From Paenalcaligenes faecalis (GTDB lineage Bacteria; Pseudomonadota; Gammaproteobacteria; Burkholderiales; Burkholderiaceae_B), in the NCBI RefSeq assembly GCF_027557445.1, contig NZ_CP106841.1, positions 2,218,001 to 2,282,000 of the forward strand: 64,000 bases of DNA. Direction: 5' to 3'. Positions 58,268 to 64,000 of this stretch are shown one piece after another. A program made the position numbers and the translations under genes. The notes under the pieces are model-generated. The model saw only the letters and a program-made list of their open reading frames with translations, was not told the origin of the DNA and did no database searches. Numbering within the stretch: position 1 is the stretch's first letter; every line of letters starts with the position of its first letter.

Positions 58268-59248
58268 ATGACAACTTGGCTACTCAACGGACTACAGAAT
58301 CTGTACTTGGAAAACCCCATTTTTGAGTCTACCGATCCGCTCATGACCAAGTTTGAAACTACCGAGATTCTCAAAGACCATCAATTGACTTGGCAACGGG
58401 GTAAGGTCGACTCAGCTTTACGCTGCGCCAGTCTGGGCGAACTCTCTTTTATGTTGTTACGCTATGGGGCCGCCGTGCATATTGCGCCAGGAACTTTGCA
58501 TGATTTTTATTTATTTCAAGTCCCAACTTATGGCAAATCCGCGATAGGGGTAGGTAAACAAACCATTATTACAGACCAACATACTGCAGTCGTTATATCC
58601 CCTGACTTACCTCTACAGCTAGACTGGGAGCAAGGCTGCGAGCAATTTTTAATCAAAATACCCAAACCCTTGCTAAATCACGCCTGTATGATGCTCCTCG
58701 ACATTGCGCCCGAGGAGCAAATTGAATTTCAACCGGAATACTTACTAAATAATGCCCATGGAGTGGCTTGGCAACATCAAATTAGTGCGATGCTGTCATA
58801 TACTCAGCAAAAAACACATTACCCAGAGCAATGGCTCAAAAATCTCCAAACTAACCTGCTGCAACATTTATTATTAACTCAGCCTAACAACTACTCTCGT
58901 TACTTTCATCATGCACCACGCATGACAGGACAGCGCCGCCTACGACTCGCTCGCCGCTATATTCATGAGCATTTAGGAGAAACACTGCGTTTAGAGGATA
59001 TTGCAAAGGCATGTGACTCTAGTGTTAGGAGTCTAACTGATGCCTTTAGAAGCCAATTAAATAGCAGTCCTACACAGTATATTCGCGAAGCCCGCCTCAC
59101 AGCAGTGCGCAAAGAGCTCCTACAAGCCCCACCTACAGCTCGTGTCACAGAAATCGCCACGCGATGGGGCTTTACTCACCTAGGAAGATTCAGCGCTTGG
59201 TATAAAGAAAGCTATTTTGAGTCTCCCCACGAAACACTAAATAAATAA
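58268..59248 (+). CDS. AraC-family transcriptional regulator of the Rieske operon
   Basis: The 326-residue protein has an N-terminal ligand-binding domain of the AraC_binding_2 type (HIAPGTLHDFYLFQVPT and DQHTAVVISPDLPLQL) and a C-terminal pair of helix-turn-helix motifs: RLRLARRYIHEHLGETLRLEDIAKACDSSVRSLTDAFRSQ and RVTEIATRWGFTHLGRFSAWYKESYFESP (positions 58930-59235). Similar proteins activate aromatic dioxygenase operons (for example anthranilate). Being divergent from the SBP-oxygenase operon, it is most likely its activator with the substrate as effector; this is inference. Confidence 0.88.
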   Translation: MTTWLLNGLQNLYLENPIFESTDPLMTKFETTEILKDHQLTWQRGKVDSALRCASLGELSFMLLRYGAAVHIAPGTLHDFYLFQVPTYGKSAIGVGKQTIITDQHTAVVISPDLPLQLDWEQGCEQFLIKIPKPLLNHACMMLLDIAPEEQIEFQPEYLLNNAHGVAWQHQISAMLSYTQQKTHYPEQWLKNLQTNLLQHLLLTQPNNYSRYFHHAPRMTGQRRLRLARRYIHEHLGETLRLEDIAKACDSSVRSLTDAFRSQLNSSPTQYIREARLTAVRKELLQAPPTARVTEIATRWGFTHLGRFSAWYKESYFESPHETLNK

Positions 59249-59276
59249 CCGCTAAGTCATTAACGACCAGCGGTTA
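59246..59276. other. Stem-loop between the AraC-family gene and ubiE
   Basis: TAACCGCT and AGCGGTTA pair over 8 bp around a 15-base loop, overlapping the stop region of the regulator gene. There is no T run. It may mark the junction of the island with the ubiE end, or act as a weak terminator for the convergent genes. Confidence 0.35.
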
Positions 59277-59315
59277 GATACACCAGACTCTAAGGTCTAC
59301 TAATCTATAATACGA

Positions 59316-60080
59316 TTAATCTAACTTCACACCCTCGTGTAAAGCGCAAATCCCGGCCGTCAAATTAAAATACTGCACACGTTCAAAACCGACCTCACGC
59401 ATCATGTTTGCTAAGGTTTCTTGGTCAGGGTGCATACGAATAGATTCCGCTAAATAGCGGTAGCTTTCTTCGTCTTGAGCGACTATTTTGCCTACTTTAG
59501 GCAAGATATTAAATGAGTACCAATCGTAAGCAGGAGCTAAAGGTTTAGCGATGTGAGAAAACTCCAGGACTAACAGTTTTCCGCCCGGCTTTAAAACACG
59601 GCGCATTTCAGCTAAGGCATTATCTTTGTGTGTCATATTGCGTAAACCAAAGGCCACACTAACACGATCAAAATAATTATCTGGAAAAGGAAGGTATTCT
59701 GCGTCACACACGGACACAGGCGTCACAATGCCTAAATCAAGGAGACGATCCCGCCCCACGCCCAGCATAGAACTATTAATATCGGTTAACCAAACTTGCC
59801 CTGTAGGACCCACTTTACGTGCAAAAGCTTTGGATAAATCGCCCGTACCACCAGCAATATCCAATACTTTCATACCGGGACGTATTGCGGCACGCCCAAT
59901 AGTGAATGATTTCCATACACGATGCAAACCAGCTGACATGAGGTCATTCATGACATCATAGCGTTGAGCGACCGAGTGAAAAACCTCGGCAACTTTAGCG
60001 GCTTTTTCATGCTCGGCAACAGTCTGGAAACCAAAATGTGTGGTTTCCGATGAATTCGATTGAGATGTTTTATTTTCCAT
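59316..60080 (-). CDS. ubiE: Ubiquinone/menaquinone C-methyltransferase UbiE
   Basis: The SAM-dependent enzyme methylates a late ubiquinone intermediate. The ATG at 60080 gives 254 residues; a TTG seven codons upstream is less likely. Motifs are [18 protein letters not shown], the SAM site [55 protein letters not shown] (positions 59560-59680), and a closing [11 protein letters not shown]. It is in the same direction as the Tim44-ubiJ-ubiB run but separated from it by the 7-kb island. Confidence 0.95.
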   Translation of the reverse strand: MENKTSQSNSSETTHFGFQTVAEHEKAAKVAEVFHSVAQRYDVMNDLMSAGLHRVWKSFTIGRAAIRPGMKVLDIAGGTGDLSKAFARKVGPTGQVWLTDINSSMLGVGRDRLLDLGIVTPVSVCDAEYLPFPDNYFDRVSVAFGLRNMTHKDNALAEMRRVLKPGGKLLVLEFSHIAKPLAPAYDWYSFNILPKVGKIVAQDEESYRYLAESIRMHPDQETLANMMREVGFERVQYFNLTAGICALHEGVKLD

Positions 60081-60228
60081 GATGCTGTAATCGTACCGCA
60101 AATTAAGGGTAAAAACCCATGCCTAAAGCAAAAAATCAGGTGTACGAATAAGTCGTTTTCACAAACCTGAAACATTAACGCCATATTATGTTTTTATCTT
60201 ATTAATATCTTAGTCTTATTTCGGCACT

Positions 60229-60921
60229 ATGAGCACTACTATTCTTGTTATTGAAGACGAACCAGCGATCCAAGAACTGATCGCCGTTAACCTATCCTTT
60301 GCAGGGCACAAGGTACTGCGAGCTTATGATGCTGAACAAGCTCAGACGCTAATCAGTGCCGAGCTACCGGATCTTATTTTAGTCGATTGGATGCTACCAG
60401 GCGCCTCTGGGATTACGCTGGCTAAAAAACTTCGCTCTGATGAACGAACCCGCCAAGTACCCGTTATTATGTTAACCGCCAAAGGCGCCGAGTCCGACAA
60501 AGTGGAGGGCCTAGAAGCTGGCGCAGATGACTACATCACTAAGCCCTTCTCTCCTAAAGAACTCTTAGCCCGCATCAAGGCCGTATTACGTCGTCGAGCC
60601 CCACAGTTAACAGATGATATTATTGAAATTGGTACACTGGCCCTAGACCCCACCACACATCGCGTGACGGGCGATGGTAAAACCCTTACTATTGGGCCTA
60701 CCGAATTTCGCTTATTACACTTTTTCATGACACATACTGAACGCGTTTTCTCCCGTGCTCAGTTACTAGATAAAGTGTGGGGCGATCACGTATTCGTAGA
60801 AGAACGTACCGTCGATGTGCATATTCGACGCTTACGTAAGGCACTAGAACCTAGTTCACATGATGCTCATATTGAGACCATCCGTGGCGCTGGGTATCGT
60901 TTTGCCGCCACTTTGCCCTAA
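60229..60921 (+). CDS. phoB: Phosphate regulon response regulator PhoB
   Basis: The 230-residue OmpR-family regulator has a receiver domain with phospho-acceptor Asp53 in LVDWMLPG and the Lys in PFSP region's KPFSPKELLAR, and a C-terminal winged helix (ALDPTTHRVTGDGKTLTIGPTEFRLLHFFM then VDVHIRRLRKALEP). It activates genes of phosphate starvation. phoR follows 30 bases downstream; no pst or phoU genes are in view. Confidence 0.93.
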   Translation: MSTTILVIEDEPAIQELIAVNLSFAGHKVLRAYDAEQAQTLISAELPDLILVDWMLPGASGITLAKKLRSDERTRQVPVIMLTAKGAESDKVEGLEAGADDYITKPFSPKELLARIKAVLRRRAPQLTDDIIEIGTLALDPTTHRVTGDGKTLTIGPTEFRLLHFFMTHTERVFSRAQLLDKVWGDHVFVEERTVDVHIRRLRKALEPSSHDAHIETIRGAGYRFAATLP

Positions 60922-60951
60922 CGAGCTAACTACACTCATCACCCACGAATC

Positions 60952-62250
60952 ATGAGAAAAACCCTAAGCAGCGTTTGTCTAATAGCAGGCGCTGCCTTCA
61001 TCTTAGGTATGTGGCTAGGCCCCAGTACAGGCTGGGCCATTTTTGCCATTGCACTACTGATCATGGTGCTTATCAGTGGTCGCCAACATCAAAAAATCAA
61101 ACTGTGGGTGCGTGATTTAAATGCTGCCCCTCCGGTCTCTGCCGGCCCATGGGACGATGTGTTAGCTCCTATTTATCGCAAAATAAAACAAGACCGTATC
61201 AACCTACAAACACTCAATTATCATTTAGATGGCATTATGATGGCCGCAGAGGCCTTGCCAGATGGTGCTGTCACCCTAGACAAAGCCATGACCATTCAAT
61301 GGTGCAATCAAACGGCTAGCCAGCACTTGGGCTTAAACCTAGCCACAGATCAGCATCAAAGTATTTTTAATATTTTACGCACCCCTGAGTTTGCCCATTA
61401 CGCACACCAAAAAGAGTGGGAACAGCCTTTACTACTGCACTTATCGCAGCGCGGACGCGAACGCGCCCTATTACTTCAACTGACATCCTATGGCATGGGG
61501 CAGTTTTTATTAGTATCCAGAGACGTTACCCAAGTTGAAAAACTAGAGACCACCCGCAAAGACTTTGTGGCGAATGTGTCGCATGAGTTACGCACCCCTT
61601 TGACGGTTTTATTGGGCTTTCTGGAGACCTTACGCGATCTACCTACTGAGTCTCTGCTAGTCGAACAACGTATGCGCTATGAGCAAATGATGCTTGAGCA
61701 AGCCCAGCATATGCAGGCTATCGTGTCAGATTTATTAACACTTTCCACTCTGGAATCCTCTCCATCCGCAGAAAATACAGCGGTTCCACTTAACTACGTG
61801 ATCGAGCAAGCCTTACAACGTGTACAAGCCCTATCAAATGGTCAACATGACTTCGAAACTCATATTGACGATAAACTGTGGCTTGAGGGCGCGGAAACAG
61901 AGCTGGCCTCTGCGGTGGGGAACCTATTAACCAATGCCATCCGCTATACACCTAAAGGCGGTACTATTACCACGTCGTGGTTTATGAATGACGATGGTTC
62001 GGCGACCTTTTCTGTTCAGGATACGGGGATTGGTATTGCACCTCAAGATATTCCCCGCATCACAGAGCGCTTTTATCGAGCAGATAAAGGACGCTCTAAG
62101 GCCACAGGGGGAACGGGCTTAGGCTTAGCCATTACCCGCCATGTCATCGCCCGACATCAAGCCGAGCTCACGATACAAAGCCGTTATGGTTCAGGAAGCA
62201 CGTTTAGTATTCATTTTCCCAAAGAGCGAGTTCGCTTTGCTACTATTTAG
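60952..62250 (+). CDS. phoR: Phosphate regulon sensor kinase PhoR
   Basis: The 432-residue histidine kinase has two N-terminal membrane segments (VCLIAGAAFILGMWLGPSTGWAIFAIALLIMVLI), a PAS-like region (DGIMMAAEALPDGAVTLDKAM) and the kinase core: FVANVSHELRTPLTVLLGFLETLR with the phospho-acceptor His, then the N box LTNAIRYTPKGG and G boxes DTGIGIAPQDI and GGTGLGLAI. There is little periplasmic loop, as usual for PhoR. It lies 30 bases after phoB. Confidence 0.92.
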   Translation: MRKTLSSVCLIAGAAFILGMWLGPSTGWAIFAIALLIMVLISGRQHQKIKLWVRDLNAAPPVSAGPWDDVLAPIYRKIKQDRINLQTLNYHLDGIMMAAEALPDGAVTLDKAMTIQWCNQTASQHLGLNLATDQHQSIFNILRTPEFAHYAHQKEWEQPLLLHLSQRGRERALLLQLTSYGMGQFLLVSRDVTQVEKLETTRKDFVANVSHELRTPLTVLLGFLETLRDLPTESLLVEQRMRYEQMMLEQAQHMQAIVSDLLTLSTLESSPSAENTAVPLNYVIEQALQRVQALSNGQHDFETHIDDKLWLEGAETELASAVGNLLTNAIRYTPKGGTITTSWFMNDDGSATFSVQDTGIGIAPQDIPRITERFYRADKGRSKATGGTGLGLAITRHVIARHQAELTIQSRYGSGSTFSIHFPKERVRFATI

Positions 62251-62314
62251 CGCTATGATCTACACATAGCCTTTAATGGCATTCATAATAAAACACCAAC
62301 CAGGAGCAAAATAC

Positions 62315-62743
62315 ATGTCAAACAACGAACTACGCCCCTTTCACTTAGCCTTTCCAGTACGCGATTTAGCAGAGGCGAGAGAGTTCTACGGTAAAAAAAT
62401 GGGCTGTCCAGAGGGGCGCTCCTCTGATCAATGGATTGATTTCAACCTATACGGTCATCAAATTGTTGCCCACCTTGCCCCTGACGAGTGCACTCCTGTC
62501 GCCACCAGCGATGTGGACGAGCATAATGTGCCTGTACGTCACTTCGGTGTGGTTTTAGACATGCCTACATGGGAAACATTAGCAGCACGTCTCAAGGCCG
62601 AAAATACCGAATTCGTAATTGAACCCTACATTCGATTTAAGGGTGAGCCTGGCGAACAAGCCACCATGTTCTTCATGGACCCTTCTGGCAACGCCCTCGA
62701 ATTTAAAGCATTCAATTCTTTAGATTCCCTATTTGCCAAATAA
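62315..62743 (+). CDS. VOC/glyoxalase-fold protein
   Basis: The start is the ATG at 62315, preceded by AGGAG, giving 142 residues. The protein has the beta-alpha-beta-beta-beta metal-binding fold: [22 protein letters not shown] at the N-terminus, [13 protein letters not shown] in the middle and the closing [12 protein letters not shown]. Putative metal ligands are His (HLAF), His (RHFGV) and Glu (LEFK). It resembles YaeR/dioxygenase-type VOC proteins with unknown substrate. A strong terminator follows. Confidence 0.82.
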   Translation: MSNNELRPFHLAFPVRDLAEAREFYGKKMGCPEGRSSDQWIDFNLYGHQIVAHLAPDECTPVATSDVDEHNVPVRHFGVVLDMPTWETLAARLKAENTEFVIEPYIRFKGEPGEQATMFFMDPSGNALEFKAFNSLDSLFAK

Positions 62744-62770
62744 AAAAAGCCCCTTAAATGGGGCTTTTTT
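62742..62770 (+). terminator. Bidirectional rho-independent terminator
   Basis: A stem AAAAAAAGCCCC / GGGGCTTTTTT with a 6-base loop sits between the VOC gene (plus, ends 62743) and ilvA (minus, ends 62772). Its A and T runs suit both directions. Confidence 0.92.
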
Positions 62771-62771
62771 A

Positions 62772-64000
62772 CTATAAGAACAATTTATAAACGGGGTTAT
62801 CGCTTTCATTCCAATGCGGATAGCCCAGGTCACTTAGGAACTCACGGAAGATTTTTTTGTCCGCAGGGGGAACTTGAATCCCTACCAAGATCCGCCCATA
62901 GTCATCCCCCTGATTACGATAGTGGAATAGGCTGATATTCCACTCAGGATTCATACTGCTTAAAAACCGGCGTAATGCTCCTGGTCGCTCTGGGAACTCA
63001 AAACGATATAGCACCTCGTGCTGGGCTAAATCCGTGCGTCCACCCACCAAATAACGCAAATGTGTCTTTGCCATTTCGTTATTTGTTAAGTTCAAGGTCG
63101 GAAATCCGTTATCTACAAAATGCTGCTCTAACTGATCTATCTCCGCTTCGGATTGAATCCGTAACCCGACGAACACATGAGCGATTTTCGCATCTGAGAT
63201 GCGATAATTAAACTCAGTGACAGAACGATCACCTAAGGCCTCACATAAACGTAAAAAACTACCATGAGCCTCGGGTAAGGTCACCGCGAATAACGCTTCT
63301 TTGGCTAAACCTACGTCAGCGCGCTCGGCCACAAAACGTAACCGATCAAAATTCATATTCGCACCAGAAGTAATCGCAATAAAGGTTTGACCACTTATAT
63401 TGTTTTGGCGAATATATTTTTTAGCACCAGCTACCGCTAAGGCTCCGGCAGGCTCCAAAACACTACGCGTGTCTTGGAAAACATCTTTAATTGCCGCGCA
63501 AATCGCATCCGTATCAACCAACACAAAATCATCAGCGTATTTTTGCGTTAGCTTAAACGTCTCTGAACCCACTTGCTTGACTGCTGTACCATCAGAAAAC
63601 AAACCCACATCATTTAAAGACAAACGACGCTTTGCTTTAACACTGCGCTGCATGGCGGCAGAGTCTTCTGTTTGCACACCAATAATTTTAATCTCTGGAC
63701 GCAGTTGTTTAATATATGCGGCTACCCCCGCAATCAAACCACCACCACCAATTGGAATAAATATGGCGTCAATTGGACCAGGGTGCTGATGTAGGATTTC
63801 CATCCCTATCGTGCCTTGTCCTGCTATCACATCTGGATCATCAAATGGATGAACAAAGGTTAGCCCTTCTTTTTCCATCAATTTCACGGCGTAATCATAG
63901 GCATCCGTAAAACTTTCTCCGAACAGCACTACCTCGCCGCCCAGATTACGTACCGCATCGACTTTTAACTGTGGAGTAGTGACTGGCATCACAATAACTG
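62772..64000 (-). CDS. ilvA: Threonine ammonia-lyase, biosynthetic (3' part)
   Basis: The window holds the last 409 or so codons; the gene continues beyond the right edge with an open frame and no start. The visible part has the middle of the PLP domain (MPVTTPQLKVDAVRNLGGEV, then IPIGGGGLIAGVAAYIK and ITSGANMNFDRLRFVAERADVG) and two C-terminal ACT-like domains (ALFAVTLPEAHGSFLRLCEALG and YRFEFPERPGALRRFLSSM), which sense isoleucine and valine in this enzyme. The PLP-binding Lys would be in the missing N-terminus. It makes 2-oxobutanoate for isoleucine synthesis. Confidence 0.93.
   Translation of the reverse strand, partial: VIVMPVTTPQLKVDAVRNLGGEVVLFGESFTDAYDYAVKLMEKEGLTFVHPFDDPDVIAGQGTIGMEILHQHPGPIDAIFIPIGGGGLIAGVAAYIKQLRPEIKIIGVQTEDSAAMQRSVKAKRRLSLNDVGLFSDGTAVKQVGSETFKLTQKYADDFVLVDTDAICAAIKDVFQDTRSVLEPAGALAVAGAKKYIRQNNISGQTFIAITSGANMNFDRLRFVAERADVGLAKEALFAVTLPEAHGSFLRLCEALGDRSVTEFNYRISDAKIAHVFVGLRIQSEAEIDQLEQHFVDNGFPTLNLTNNEMAKTHLRYLVGGRTDLAQHEVLYRFEFPERPGALRRFLSSMNPEWNISLFHYRNQGDDYGRILVGIQVPPADKKIFREFLSDLGYPHWNESDNPVYKLFL

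Noticed and set aside
60104-60118. AGGGTAAAAACCC as a further copy of the palindromic operator
   Set aside because: The centre is longer than in the other sites, so the half-site spacing differs. It is probably chance.

Overview
The window looks like a stretch of chromosome from a betaproteobacterium of the Alcaligenaceae type (order Burkholderiales) with fairly low GC for that family. The evidence is the gene content and order: metX-metW with ampG, ubiJ-ubiB beside a Tim44-domain gene, an atpI-B-E-F-H-A-G-D-C operon, a di-haem c5-type cytochrome, and a folM-folB-ttcA run. The genus cannot be fixed from the sequence alone. Most of the window is ordinary, tightly packed core genome. No prophage, CRISPR array or rRNA was seen.

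Layout. 1-5.6 kb: a minus-strand dipeptide/oligopeptide ABC transporter operon (SBP, two permeases, two ATPases) that runs into an N-formylglutamate amidohydrolase-like gene cut by the window edge. 5.7-7.6 kb: a sodium:solute symporter followed by a 43-codon small-subunit gene. 7.8-10.5 kb: an Ap4A phosphorylase-like gene, ecotin, and an lrgA-lrgB pair. 10.5-14.3 kb: metX-metW-ampG-TRIC-family channel on the minus strand, preceded by a SAM-II-type riboswitch. 14.4-16.5 kb: a small LuxR-type regulator, gshA and tRNA-Arg(CCG). 16.6-18.4 kb: a di-haem cytochrome c, then an internally deleted IS3-family element. 18.4-22.9 kb: a 3-hydroxyacyl-CoA dehydrogenase, a phosphoketolase, and a 79-codon gene of unknown function whose promoter carries two matching palindromes. 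23-29 kb: rep, priA, hemE and a Fis-type regulator with a degenerate receiver domain. 29.1-36.7 kb: the complete F1Fo ATP synthase operon. 36.8-42.4 kb: an enoyl-CoA hydratase, an M61 peptidase, folM, folB, ttcA and an XRE regulator. 42.7-47.2 kb: thiG, thiD, mtnN, a PIMT-type methyltransferase and a TolC-type channel. 47.2-51.9 kb: hldE domain II, a ferritin-like diiron protein, ubiB, ubiJ and a Tim44-domain protein. 52.0-59.2 kb: an accessory catabolic island. 59.3-64 kb: ubiE, phoB-phoR, a VOC protein, and ilvA cut by the window edge.

The most unusual part is the 52.0-59.2 kb island. It holds a six-gene minus-strand operon: an ABC-type substrate-binding protein without its permease, the alpha and beta subunits of a Rieske ring-hydroxylating oxygenase, an isochorismatase-fold hydrolase lacking the catalytic Cys, an SDR, and a phytoene-desaturase-like FAD oxidoreductase. 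A divergent AraC-family regulator faces it. The block separates ubiE from the Tim44-ubiJ-ubiB run, which are usually neighbours in Burkholderiales, so it looks like an insertion. Its substrate is unknown. It brings no ferredoxin or reductase of its own, so it must borrow electron transfer from elsewhere.

Core functions that work together here are respiration and energy (ATP synthase, cytochrome c, ubiquinone genes, haem synthesis by hemE), sulfur and one-carbon metabolism (metX/metW under a SAM sensor, mtnN recycling SAH/MTA, gshA, folM/folB, thiG/thiD), and cell-envelope upkeep (ampG, hldE2, tolC, ecotin, lrgAB).
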